Shown: piece by piece, positions 56,064-64,000 of the stretch | How positions within the stretch are numbered: the first letter of the stretch is position 1 | Layout: every line of letters begins with the position of its first letter | Assembly: GCF_017498525.1 (NCBI RefSeq) | Contig: NZ_CP071796.1 | Coordinates: forward strand, 3,162,001-3,226,000 | DNA from: Ottowia testudinis | GTDB taxonomy: Bacteria > Pseudomonadota > Gammaproteobacteria > Burkholderiales > Burkholderiaceae_C | Direction of reading: 5' to 3' | DNA length: 64,000 nucleotides | Notes under the pieces: generated by a model | Told to the model about the DNA's origin: nothing | What the model saw: the letters and a program-made list of their open reading frames with translations, nothing else | The model's database searches: none | Made by a program: the position numbers and the translations under genes

Positions 56064-56747
56064 ATGTTGCCCCGTTTGATCCCTCTGGCCGATGGCCTGG
56101 CCTGTGTTCAGCACCCGATGAAAGTCAACGGCGTACCGGTCACCACCCGAATGACGGTGATTCGGCTGACCGATGGTTCGCTGTGGGTCCATTCGCCTGT
56201 TCCATTGGATGGGCAGACCCGCGCCGAGCTGGATCGCATGGGACCGGTGCGCCACGTCGTAGCGCCGAGTCTCATGCACCATTTGTTCGTCAACGACTTT
56301 GCCCGGAACTACCCCAATGCGGCGATCCATGGCGCGCCTGGCTTATCTGCCAAGCGGCCTGATCCTGTGGGCCTGAAGCTGCTCGACAAAGCCCCCGGGC
56401 CCTGGTCGCCTGAACTGCAATTCATCTTGTTCGGCGGCATACCGCTGGCCAATGAGACGGTGTGGTTTCACGCGCCCACGGCAACACTCATCCTCACCGA
56501 CCTGTGCCAGTGCTGGCAAGGCCCCATGCCGTGGGCCGCCCGGTGGTGGAGCACCCTCACGCAGACGCGCGATCGCTTTGACATGCCCTTGCATGTGCGC
56601 TGGCTGGTCCGCGACAAGGCCGCGGCGCGCGCATCGGCGAACGCCATCTTGCGTTGGCCGTTTGAGCGCGTGATCATGGGCCACACGGCCGTGATCACCC
56701 ACGACGCGCAGGCGCAAGTGCGGCACGCACTGCGACACGTTTTGTAG
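56064..56747 (+). CDS. DUF4336 protein, metallo-hydrolase-like
   Basis: A protein of 227 residues. The start LPRLIPLADGLACVQHPMKV and TTRMTVIRLTDGSLWVHSPV, then VRHVVAPSLMHHLFVNDFAR, fit DUF4336, a family related to metallo-beta-lactamases. The zinc-binding HxHxDH motif is not present. I chose the ATG at 56064 because the family starts there; an ATG at 56013 overlaps the divergent regulator gene. Function unknown. Confidence 0.75.
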   Translation: MLPRLIPLADGLACVQHPMKVNGVPVTTRMTVIRLTDGSLWVHSPVPLDGQTRAELDRMGPVRHVVAPSLMHHLFVNDFARNYPNAAIHGAPGLSAKRPDPVGLKLLDKAPGPWSPELQFILFGGIPLANETVWFHAPTATLILTDLCQCWQGPMPWAARWWSTLTQTRDRFDMPLHVRWLVRDKAAARASANAILRWPFERVIMGHTAVITHDAQAQVRHALRHVL

Positions 56748-56855
56748 CGCGCGGCATCGTGGCGACGACGCCGCCACAGCCCGGCGCAGCACGTATCGGC
56801 ATGACGCACCGATCTGTCATGGCGCCAGCATGTTTTTTGCGCCACACTGCGCGCC

Positions 56856-57359
56856 ATGTTGCAACGTCTGCTGCGTGCCCTGCTGGTGCCGTTTATCGGC
56901 CTGGCGCTGATCTTCGAGGAATGGGGCTGGGTGCCGCTGCAGCGGGTATTTGCGCGGCTGGCGCGGCTGCCGCTTTGGGCGCGGCTGGAGCAGCTCATCA
57001 CGCGCCTGCCGCCCTGGGCCGCACTGCTGACGTTTTTCACGCCGATGGTGCTGCTGTTTCCGCTCAAGCTGCTGGCGCTGTACTGGATCGGCAACGGCCA
57101 CGTGCTGCTGGGGGCGGCGCTGGTGCTGGCAGCCAAGGTCGTCGGCACCGCCATCGTGGCGCGTCTGTTCGCCCTGACGCAGCCCAGCCTGATGCGCCTG
57201 GCCTGGTTCGCGCGCTGGTATCCGCGCTGGGTGGCGTGGAAGAACGGCGTCATCGCGCAACTCAAGGCGTCGTGGTACTGGCGCGCGGCCAGCGTGACGG
57301 CGCGGCGCGGCAAGCGTTTGGCCGCACGTGCATGGCGGCGCTGGGTGACCGCCGGCTGA
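56856..57359 (+). CDS. Conserved membrane protein, unknown
   Basis: A protein of 167 residues, Leu/Ala/Trp-rich, with an N-terminal hydrophobic segment (LLRALLVPFIGLALIFEEWG) and two further segments (WAALLTFFTPMVLLFPLKLL; GAALVLAAKVVGTAIVARLF). The C-terminal third is strongly basic. Homologues occur in other Comamonadaceae as far as I recall, but I know of no function. The gap from here to bamB (57360-57632) shows no gene, RNA or clear repeat. Confidence 0.7.
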   Translation: MLQRLLRALLVPFIGLALIFEEWGWVPLQRVFARLARLPLWARLEQLITRLPPWAALLTFFTPMVLLFPLKLLALYWIGNGHVLLGAALVLAAKVVGTAIVARLFALTQPSLMRLAWFARWYPRWVAWKNGVIAQLKASWYWRAASVTARRGKRLAARAWRRWVTAG

Positions 57360-57632
57360 TGGCCGGATGCAACCATCCGCGCGAGAAGAGTTACCGCTTC
57401 CACACGCCGCGCCTAGGGCGTGGTCAGGCCACCGGTCACCTGCAGCGCCCTTTGCTGGCCCGCGGAACGGCTGCAGACGCGAGTGCCGATGGACGACATG
57501 CTGCTTTCAGCTGGTGTGGCGCAATGATGGCGCCCTCAGCGCCAAGCCTGCGATGCAGCTCAGCGCGGCCGCAAGAATGGTCGCCCACCACCCATTTCAG
57601 CTTACACCGGCAAAGCTGCTGCTCAGGCGAAC

Positions 57633-58775
57633 TTACTCCGGCACGAACCCGTACACCGCGCCATTGCGCGTGACGACGACCAGCGTGTTGTCCGCCAGCA
57701 CTGGCGTAGCCGCGATGCCGGAGCCATCGGTGGATAGACGGTTCAACGGGCTGCCATCCTCGCGCGACAACAGATGCACCACGCCCGTGCTATCACCGAC
57801 AACGACCGAGCGGCCGAGCACCAGAGGCCCGGTCAGCTGACGCCAATGCAGGTGGTCGGCGATCCACGCCCGGTCGCCAGTGTCGGCGCGCCAAGCCAGT
57901 ACGCGGCCATCGGATTCGACGCCGAACAAGCGTTGTCCGTCGCCCGCCACGCCGGTCGATCCGCTGGCCGGCTTGCTCCACCGCACCGTGCCGTTGGACG
58001 TGTCGACACAGCCGATGGACGCTTGGAACGCACGCGCGCACAGCACGTTGGCTTGCCGACTGGCGCCGCCCACAAGGTCAATCAGGCGCTCGACATCGTT
58101 GGTGCCGCGCGCGGAGGCCAATGGCGCTTCCCAACGCACACTGCCGTTGTCGGGGTCGACGCCGACCATGCGGCCAGCCATGCCAGCCACCAGCGTGTTG
58201 CCTACCGCCTGCAGCATGCCGGCCTGGCGCAGCACCAGCGGTTCGGCCGGCCGATCGAGACGCCACAGCTGGGCCCCATTGCGGCCGTCGAAGGCGGTCA
58301 AAGAGCGATCAGCGCCCAGCACGAATACGCGGCCGCCGGCCACCAGCGGCGCGGTATAGCTTTGCGTGACAAGCTTGCGCCGCCACAGCTCGCGGCCGCC
58401 CTCCAGCGCCACCACCTGGTTCTCGCGCGTCACCACGGCGAGCGTTCGGCCGTCGCTGCCGACGCCGGCCGACAACGCAGCACCCGCGCTGGCGCGGCCC
58501 GCTTCGCGGCCGGAGGCCGCGTCGAGCGTCACCACCGTGCCGTCGCTCGCTGCCAACGCGACCTGCTTCCCCTGCACGCTGACCTGCAGAGGAAACGCAA
58601 TGGCTGGCAGACGTGCGGTCCAGGCCTGGCGCACGCCGACCAGCGCCACATTGGGCGGCAGTTCTGCCGGCTTGGGGCGCGCCGAGCCGCCCGCGCAGCC
58701 GGCCAGCAGGGCGGCTATCAAGAGACTGCTGCCCCACAAGGCGCAGCGCCGTGCGAAAGCGCCGCGCGCGCTCAC
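57633..58775 (-). CDS. bamB: Outer membrane assembly factor BamB
   Basis: A lipoprotein of 380 residues in the BAM complex. Lipobox LLAGC near residue 27; an eight-bladed PQQ-type propeller follows, with repeats such as GKQVALAASDGTVVTLDAAS, ERLFGVESDGRVLAWRADTG-like blocks and VVGDSTGVVHLLSREDG. The start is a GTG at 58775, overlapping the upstream gene's stop. It follows the yfgM-like gene, as in many betaproteobacteria. Confidence 0.94.
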   Translation of the reverse strand: MSARGAFARRCALWGSSLLIAALLAGCAGGSARPKPAELPPNVALVGVRQAWTARLPAIAFPLQVSVQGKQVALAASDGTVVTLDAASGREAGRASAGAALSAGVGSDGRTLAVVTRENQVVALEGGRELWRRKLVTQSYTAPLVAGGRVFVLGADRSLTAFDGRNGAQLWRLDRPAEPLVLRQAGMLQAVGNTLVAGMAGRMVGVDPDNGSVRWEAPLASARGTNDVERLIDLVGGASRQANVLCARAFQASIGCVDTSNGTVRWSKPASGSTGVAGDGQRLFGVESDGRVLAWRADTGDRAWIADHLHWRQLTGPLVLGRSVVVGDSTGVVHLLSREDGSPLNRLSTDGSGIAATPVLADNTLVVVTRNGAVYGFVPE

Positions 58776-59446
58776 GACGTTGCTCCCGCCTTGGCACCGG
58801 CATCCGGATCGATGCCCAGGGCATTCAACTTCATCCCGACCAGACGGCGGTACTCGCCGCTGTCGGCCGTCAGCCCCTGGTAGGCCTTGCCGAATTCGGT
58901 GGCGGCTTCGCTGCGCTTGCCTTGCAGCAACAACACATCGCCCCGCCGATCGGCAGCCAATGCCGTGTACTGCGCCGGGAAGCTGGCGCTGAGCGTTTTC
59001 AGCGCCTCGTCGTAGGCTTTTTCACCAGTCTGCAGCGACGCCAAGCGCAGCCGCGCGACGGCGCGCAGCCCGTCGTCGGACGCCTTGTCGACAACCCCGG
59101 CGAGCGCGGTCTTGGCCTCGGCCAGCTTGCCCTTGTCGGCCAGCACCTTGGCGCCCTCCAGGCCTGCGTAAGCGGCGTAAGTGGTGCCGCCGTACTTGTC
59201 CTTCATGTCGGCCAGGGCACGTTCGACGCGCGCCATGTCGCCTGCGTTCGCCGCGCGGGCGATTTCGTCGTACATCACGGCCGCCAAGCCCGCCTGGCGA
59301 CGCTGCCAGTATTGCCAGCCGTTCCAGGCCGCGTAGGCGCCCAGCACGGCAATCAGCACCCAGGTAATCAGGTTGCCCCAGCGGTTCCAGAAATGCTTGA
59401 GCGCGTCGAGCTGTTCCTGCTCTTCAAGGTCGAGATGGGTGGCCAT
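58772..59446 (-). CDS. YfgM-like tetratricopeptide membrane protein
   Basis: A protein of 224 residues. It has a cytoplasmic start (THLDLEEQEQLDALKHFWNR), one membrane segment (GNLITWVLIAVLGAYAAWNG) and a periplasmic TPR-like part. YfgM is an ancillary SecYEG partner that binds periplasmic chaperones. It lies between hisS and bamB, the usual order. It overlaps the bamB start by four bases. Confidence 0.88.
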   Translation of the reverse strand: MATHLDLEEQEQLDALKHFWNRWGNLITWVLIAVLGAYAAWNGWQYWQRRQAGLAAVMYDEIARAANAGDMARVERALADMKDKYGGTTYAAYAGLEGAKVLADKGKLAEAKTALAGVVDKASDDGLRAVARLRLASLQTGEKAYDEALKTLSASFPAQYTALAADRRGDVLLLQGKRSEAATEFGKAYQGLTADSGEYRRLVGMKLNALGIDPDAGAKAGATS

Positions 59447-59465
59447 GCGTGTTCTTTATACGTAC

Positions 59466-60773
59466 TTAAGCTGTTGATTTTAGGATGTCCGCCCAGACCG
59501 ATGGCTCGGCCAGCGACTGACGTGTCTGGGCGCCGGCGCCATCGCGCAACGCCTTTACCGTGACTTCGCCCACCGCCAGTTCGTCGGCGCCGAAGATCAG
59601 CGCAAAGCGCGCGCCCGAACCATCCGCCTTCTTGAACTGGCCCTTCATGCTGCCCATGCCTTCGGCCGTGCCAGCGTGCATCTGCACCGCCACGCCCAGA
59701 GCGCGCAGCTGGTTCAACAAGCGCATCGCCTGCGGCAGCGCGGCGGCGTCGGGAATCACGGCGTAGGCGTCGGGCACCGGATCCAGGATGTGCACCCCCT
59801 CCTCCTTGAGCAGCTCCAGCACACGTTCGACCCCCAGCGCCCAACCGACGGCTGGCGCGGGCTTGCCGCCGATCTGCTCGATCAGATAGTCGTAGCGACC
59901 GCCGCCGCAGATGGTGCCCTGCGCGCCCAGGCTCTCGGTGATGAACTCGAACACCGTCAGGTTGTAGTAGTCCAACCCCCTTACCAGACGTGGATTGATG
60001 CGCCACTCGACCCCGTTGGCCGCCAGGATGGCCTGCACCGCCTCGAAGTGGCGTCGCGACGCGTCGCCCAGGTAATCGATCAGCTGGGGCGCACCCTCCA
60101 CCAGCGCCTGCATCGCGGGATTCTTGGTGTCAAGGATGCGCAACGGGTTGCTGTGCAGGCGGCGCCTGGCGTCCTCGTCCAGCTGATCGGCGTGCGCTTC
60201 TAAATACGCGATGAGCGCCGCGCGGTGCTCGCGCCGCTCGTCGGGCTGGCCCAGGCTGTTCAGCTCCAGCCGCCAGTTCTGGATACCCAGCTCGCGCCAC
60301 AGCGCCACGGCCAGCAGGATCAGCTCGGCATCCACCTCTGGCCCGCGAAAGCCCAGTGCCTCGGCGCCGATCTGGTGAAACTGCCGGTAGCGCCCGCGCT
60401 GCGGCCGTTCGCGGCGGAACATGGGACCCATGTAATACAGCCGCTTACCGCCGTCGTAAAGCAGGTTGTGCTCGGCCACGGCGCGCACCAGGCCGGCGGT
60501 GTTTTCGGGCCGCAGGCTCAGGTGATCGGCGTCGCCGTGCTTGTCCTGCCGGTCCTGGAAGGAATACATCTCCTTCTCCACAATGTCGGTGACCTCGCCC
60601 AACCCTCGGGTGAACAATTGTGTTGACTCCATCACTGGGGTGCGCACATTGCGGTAGGCGTACTCGGCCATCACGCGGCGCACGATGGATTCGAGCCATT
60701 CCCAGCGCGCCGATTCCGGCGGCAGGATGTCGTTCATGCCCTTGATGGCGGTGATCTGGATGGCTTTCGACAT
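59466..60773 (-). CDS. hisS: Histidyl-tRNA synthetase
   Basis: A class II synthetase of 435 residues. Motifs: [20 protein letters not shown], motif 2 around [20 protein letters not shown], the histidine-A region [15 protein letters not shown], and [20 protein letters not shown] with motif 3 in [13 protein letters not shown]. The ATG at 60773 gives the family start. No Shine-Dalgarno is visible; a dispersed repeat lies in its leader. Confidence 0.96.
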   Translation of the reverse strand: MSKAIQITAIKGMNDILPPESARWEWLESIVRRVMAEYAYRNVRTPVMESTQLFTRGLGEVTDIVEKEMYSFQDRQDKHGDADHLSLRPENTAGLVRAVAEHNLLYDGGKRLYYMGPMFRRERPQRGRYRQFHQIGAEALGFRGPEVDAELILLAVALWRELGIQNWRLELNSLGQPDERREHRAALIAYLEAHADQLDEDARRRLHSNPLRILDTKNPAMQALVEGAPQLIDYLGDASRRHFEAVQAILAANGVEWRINPRLVRGLDYYNLTVFEFITESLGAQGTICGGGRYDYLIEQIGGKPAPAVGWALGVERVLELLKEEGVHILDPVPDAYAVIPDAAALPQAMRLLNQLRALGVAVQMHAGTAEGMGSMKGQFKKADGSGARFALIFGADELAVGEVTVKALRDGAGAQTRQSLAEPSVWADILKSTA

Positions 60774-60784
60774 TCGATGAATAC

Positions 60785-60838
60785 TATGCAATTGATAGCT
60801 TCTCGCGCTTGTTCATCAAGCGCTGGAGCCTGTTTTTA
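60785..60838 (-). repeat. Dispersed palindromic repeat in the hisS leader
   Basis: On the plus strand AATTGATAGCTTCTCGCGCT, TGTTCATCAAGCGCTGGAGC and TGTTTTTATA. The stem GCGCTTG / CAAGCGC has seven perfect pairs around TTCAT. It fills the gap between ispG and hisS. Confidence 0.78.
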
Positions 60839-60844
60839 TATAAA

Positions 60845-62113
60845 TCATCGGCTCGCCGCGCCAAAACGCTCGGCGATGTAGCGCTCGACGATGGCGTGAA
60901 ACTCTTGCGCGATGTGCTCGCCACGCAATGTCATCGCCTTCTCGCCATCGATGAACACCGGCGCTGCGGGCGCCTCACCAGTGCCGGGCAGGCTGATGCC
61001 GATGTCGGCGTGCTTCGATTCGCCCGGGCCGTTGACGATGCAGCCCATGACCGCCACTTTCAGCGTTTCCACCCCCGGGTATTGCGCCCGCCACACCGGC
61101 ATCTGCGCTCGCAGGTGGTCGTCGATCTGCTTGGCCAGCTCTTGAAACGTGGTGCTGGTGGTGCGCCCGCAGCCGGGGCAGGCGGTGACGCTGGGCACGA
61201 AGATGCGCAGGCCCAGCGATTGCAATATCTCGGACGCGATCACCACCTCTTGCGTGCGCGCCTCGCCGGGCTGCGGCGTCAGGCTGACACGGATGGTGTC
61301 GCCGATGCCCTCTTGCAGCAGGATGGCCAGCGCGGTGCTGGAGGCCACGGTGCCCTTGGTACCCATGCCGGCTTCGGTCAGGCCCAGGTGCAGCGGGTAA
61401 TCGCAGCGGCGCGCCAGTTCGCGGTAGACGGCGATCAAGTCCTGCACGCCGCTGACCTTGCAGCTCAGGATGACCTGGCTTGCATCCATGCCCATCTCGA
61501 CCGCGCGCTCGGCCGAGCCGATGGCGGACTGGATCAGCGCCTCGTACATGACCTGGCGCGCCTCCCACGGCTCGGCGCGGGTGGCGTTCTCGTCCATCAG
61601 GCCGGCCAGCAGCTCTTGATCGAGGCTGCCCCAGTTGACGCCGATGCGCACCGGCTTGTCCCACTTGAGCGCGGCTTCGATCATCTGGCCGAACTGGGTG
61701 TCGCGCTTGGCGCCCTTGCCAACGTTGCCCGGATTGATGCGGTATTTGGACAGCGCCTGCGCGCAGTCGGGAAAATCGGTCAGCAGCCGGTGGCCGTTGT
61801 AGTGAAAGTCGCCGATCAGCGGCACGTCGACGCCCATGCGGCCCAGCTGCTCGCGGATGTAGGGCACCTGCGCCGCCGCCTCGGGCGTGTTGACGGTGAT
61901 GCGCACCAGCTCGGAGCCGGCCAGCGCCAGTTCCTTGACCTGAATGGCGGTGCCGATGGCGTCCACCGTGTCGGTGTTGGTCATCGACTGCACGCGCACC
62001 GGCGCGTCGCCCCCCACGGTGACCACGCGCTGACCCCACGCCACGCGCGCCTGGCGCGAGCTGCGCGGCACCGGGTGGGCCACGGCAATGGGTGTTTGGC
62101 CGTCAAAACTCAT
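60845..62113 (-). CDS. ispG: 4-hydroxy-3-methylbut-2-enyl diphosphate synthase (flavodoxin)
   Basis: A protein of 422 residues in the MEP isoprenoid pathway. Motifs: [46 protein letters not shown], and the [4Fe-4S] cysteines in [10 protein letters not shown] and [20 protein letters not shown]. The start at 62113 fits the family. The order pilF-rodZ-ispG-hisS is kept in many betaproteobacteria. Confidence 0.96.
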   Translation of the reverse strand: MSFDGQTPIAVAHPVPRSSRQARVAWGQRVVTVGGDAPVRVQSMTNTDTVDAIGTAIQVKELALAGSELVRITVNTPEAAAQVPYIREQLGRMGVDVPLIGDFHYNGHRLLTDFPDCAQALSKYRINPGNVGKGAKRDTQFGQMIEAALKWDKPVRIGVNWGSLDQELLAGLMDENATRAEPWEARQVMYEALIQSAIGSAERAVEMGMDASQVILSCKVSGVQDLIAVYRELARRCDYPLHLGLTEAGMGTKGTVASSTALAILLQEGIGDTIRVSLTPQPGEARTQEVVIASEILQSLGLRIFVPSVTACPGCGRTTSTTFQELAKQIDDHLRAQMPVWRAQYPGVETLKVAVMGCIVNGPGESKHADIGISLPGTGEAPAAPVFIDGEKAMTLRGEHIAQEFHAIVERYIAERFGAASR

Positions 62114-62291
62114 CCGGCACTCCGGGGAATCAGCGGCGCATCAAGAAAACGCAACATCCTCAGGGCTGCGCAGCAAACCCCTTCAACTGGCCGCGGAGCA
62201 GCCCACGCTAGACCGCCGTGGCGCGGGCTTGGCCCAGCCACTGGTGCTGTCTCCCTGGGGGGGTGGCGCCGAATGCGACTCAGGAGGGCGC
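62114..62291. other. GC-rich gap between rodZ and ispG
   Basis: A 178-base non-coding block with runs such as GGCGCGGGCTTGGCCCAGCC and CTCCCTGGGGGGGTGGCGCC. It is similar in style, though not clearly in sequence, to the blocks at 41.6 and 49.8 kb. I see no RNA gene. Confidence 0.4.
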
Positions 62292-63158
62292 TCATTTCAC
62301 TTGAAAGCGAGAGACCGTGGTCTTGCTGAGCGCGCGGTGGTCGAAAGGCTGGCCGCGCACGGTGACGTCCACCGCGTCCTTGCGGCCGACGGTGACGGAC
62401 AGCGGCGCATCGCCATTCAGCCCCACGGTTTCGCCAGCAGCCAGGGTCCGGTTGATGAGCTGCTTGCCGGTGGCGTCGCGCACGGTGACCCAGGTCTCGG
62501 CCTTCGCGCTGAACTGGATCAACTCATGGCTCGCCGGAGCGGCGGCTGGGCCGGACGCCCCTGGCGCGGGCACGGGCGCCACCTGCTCGGCCGAGGCAGC
62601 GCCCAGCGGCATCTCGGCCGGAGGTGCCGGCTCGGCAGCGGGGGGCGGCGCCACGTCCTCGCGCGTCACGCCATCGCTGGTGGCGGGCGCGGTCAGCTGG
62701 ATCGGCAAGGTAGGCAAAAACCACAACGCCGCCGCGCCCAGCAGCAACGCCCCCACCGCGATCAACAAAGGCTTGGAAAAACTCGTGGCCAGCACCGGGG
62801 TCGGCCGATCGCCAACGCGGCGGAAAGGCTGATTGACGGTCTGCACCGGCGGCTTCAGTCCAGGCGCCGACACCGGCATGCGCTCGAGCACGGGCGCCGG
62901 ATCGGCACCGAAAGCGCGACAGATGGCCGATGCCAAGCCTCGCGCGAAGGTGACGTCGGGCAGCAAATCAAAGCGATCGCTCTCCAGCGCATCCAGCTTT
63001 TGCGTCGACACCTTCATGGCGCTGGCCAGCAACGCGGGATCGACGCCGGCCGTCTCGCGCAGCTCGCGCAGCATCTGCCCCGCCGTGCGCGATGTGCCGG
63101 GCGCGGCGGTGGCCGATTCTCCGTGCGGACTGGCGGGAGCGGTCTCGCGTTCACTCAT
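62292..63158 (-). CDS. rodZ: RodZ-like cytoskeletal / helix-turn-helix membrane protein
   Basis: A protein of 288 residues. N-terminal HTH (~25-95; AGQMLRELRETAGVDPALLA, STQKLDALESDRFDLLPDVT), one membrane segment (~135-155; PLLIAVGALLLGAAALWFLP), an Ala/Pro-rich linker, and a C-terminal DUF4115 domain (ISFSAKAETWVTVRD-like pattern; LINRTLAAGETVGLNGDAPL). RodZ links MreB to the membrane. I chose the ATG at 63158, which overlaps the pilF stop; an ATG at 63176 is possible. Confidence 0.85.
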   Translation of the reverse strand: MSERETAPASPHGESATAAPGTSRTAGQMLRELRETAGVDPALLASAMKVSTQKLDALESDRFDLLPDVTFARGLASAICRAFGADPAPVLERMPVSAPGLKPPVQTVNQPFRRVGDRPTPVLATSFSKPLLIAVGALLLGAAALWFLPTLPIQLTAPATSDGVTREDVAPPPAAEPAPPAEMPLGAASAEQVAPVPAPGASGPAAAPASHELIQFSAKAETWVTVRDATGKQLINRTLAAGETVGLNGDAPLSVTVGRKDAVDVTVRGQPFDHRALSKTTVSRFQVK

Positions 63159-63969
63159 CGAAAGCCCCCCGCTCATAGGCCAGAAATTCGCGCGATTGCG
63201 AGAAGCGCCGGCGCATCTGCGAGGCCAGCTGCTCCATCGCCTGCCGATTGTTCATGCGCCGCTCGACCTTGATGCCCAACCACAGCGACTGCGCGTTGGC
63301 CATTTCGCTGTTGTTCAGGCGCCGAATGTAGAACTGGGCGCGGGTGAAATCCCCGCGCTGATAAAGCAGTTGCGACAGGTTGTAGGCCGTCACCGGGTTC
63401 GCGGCGTCCAGTTCGTAGGCATGCATCAGCGTGGCCTCGGCCTTGGCCGGATCGCCGGCACGCGCTTCGCAGATGCCTTGGGCCAACAGCGTCTTGGCGC
63501 GATCATGGTAGTTAGGCACGGCCACCGCGCGCTGGAACGACTGCGCCGCTGCCGCGTAATTGCCCTGTTGGCACTGCAGCCAGCCCAGGTTGTGCATGGC
63601 ATTGGCATCGCGCGGGTTGAGTGCGATGGCGCGCTGGAAGTGCGACTGCGCCATCCCGTTGTCGCCCAGCGTCATGTAGATCAGGCCACCGAGGTTGTAA
63701 GAGTCTGCAAACGTTGGGTCTGCCTGCACGGCTTTTTTCTGCTCGTCCAGCGCCACCACGTGCTGACCGTTCTCGAAATAGCCAGCGGCCAGCATGAGAC
63801 GCGTACGGGCGCGTTTGCGGGCTTCGCTCTCGTCGGAGGCGGTCTGGAACTCGGCCGGCGTGTCGCCCACGCCGGGCTGGCTGGCACAGCCGCCCAGCAA
63901 GGCCGCCAAGCCCAGCGCCAGGCACCAACGACGCGTGCGCCCCACCGGCGTCGATGAATAAAGCATCAT
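63151..63969 (-). CDS. pilF: Type IV pilus biogenesis lipoprotein PilF/PilW
   Basis: A lipoprotein of 272 residues. Lipobox LLGGC; TPR repeats over ~55-200 (LMLAAGYFENGQHVVALDEQ, ADSYNLGGLIYMTLGDNGMA, NAMHNLGWLQCQQGNYAAAA). PilF helps the PilQ secretin reach the outer membrane. AAAGG lies upstream of the start. It overlaps rodZ by eight bases, the common order. Confidence 0.93.
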   Translation of the reverse strand: MMLYSSTPVGRTRRWCLALGLAALLGGCASQPGVGDTPAEFQTASDESEARKRARTRLMLAAGYFENGQHVVALDEQKKAVQADPTFADSYNLGGLIYMTLGDNGMAQSHFQRAIALNPRDANAMHNLGWLQCQQGNYAAAAQSFQRAVAVPNYHDRAKTLLAQGICEARAGDPAKAEATLMHAYELDAANPVTAYNLSQLLYQRGDFTRAQFYIRRLNNSEMANAQSLWLGIKVERRMNNRQAMEQLASQMRRRFSQSREFLAYERGAFDE

Positions 63970-64000
63970 GAAACAACCTTTCTTGGCGCGGCCGCAGCAG

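Noticed and set aside
60809-62329. Open frame of 506 codons opposite ispG
   Set aside because: Antisense shadow of a conserved gene; composition is unlike a protein.

Overview
The window comes from a betaproteobacterium, most likely a member of the Comamonadaceae. The evidence is the fused aroA-cmk gene, the order gyrA / pheA-tyrA-aroA/cmk-rpsA-ihfB-lapA-lapB, a tmRNA whose tag reads ANDERFALAA, and a short palindromic repeat of the GATAGCTGCTNGCGCTT type scattered through the chromosome. I cannot name the genus. The window has two parts: the right-hand portion of a prophage (1 to about 27.8 kb) and about 36 kb of ordinary chromosome.

Prophage (1-27.8 kb). All genes but one read rightward. 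The head module is lambda-like: a portal cut by the window edge, an S49-type prohead protease with a C-terminal scaffold-like part, a gpD-like decoration protein, a gpE-like major capsid protein, and joining/terminator proteins. The tail module is that of a siphovirus: tube, a G/GT-type chaperone pair that appears to need a -1 frameshift, a gpZ-like protein, a tape measure of 1329 residues, then a set of distal tail proteins that are mostly unrecognised. Between the tape-measure end and the distal tail genes sits an AT-richer endonuclease/exonuclease/phosphatase-family gene with its own promoter and terminator (a moron). A terminator separates the tail genes from the lysis cassette: two small membrane proteins, a GH24-like endolysin with an N-terminal hydrophobic segment, Rz, and Rz1 embedded inside Rz. 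After a second terminator come a leftward unknown gene and a tight operon of a small ORF, a DUF2924 protein, a serine recombinase without zinc-ribbon cysteines, and a helix-turn-helix partner. The prophage ends just downstream of ssrA. Terminase, replication and repressor genes must lie left of the window.

Chromosome. ssrA, gph, ubiG, two unknown genes and ompA read leftward. gyrA, a DUF2059 gene, pheA, tyrA, aroA-cmk, rpsA, ihfB, lapA, lapB and a comEA-like gene read rightward. They cover DNA topology, aromatic amino acid synthesis, translation, nucleoid structure and LPS homeostasis. Next comes a catabolic island: a fused HyuA/HyuB oxoprolinase-type enzyme, a MarR-type regulator, and a divergent three-gene TRAP transporter. 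It is followed by rdgC, crcB, a ferric-reductase-like flavoprotein with a small Asp-tailed peptide, an AraC regulator, a DUF4336 gene and a membrane protein. The window closes with a leftward group shared by many betaproteobacteria: pilF, rodZ, ispG, hisS, yfgM-like and bamB.

The most interesting observations are the dispersed palindromic repeat, which lies inside coding sequence in aroA and in the signal peptide of the DUF2059 protein; the moron in the tail module; the unusual recombinase cassette beside ssrA; the non-canonical G/GT frameshift; and the endolysin with atypical catalytic spacing.
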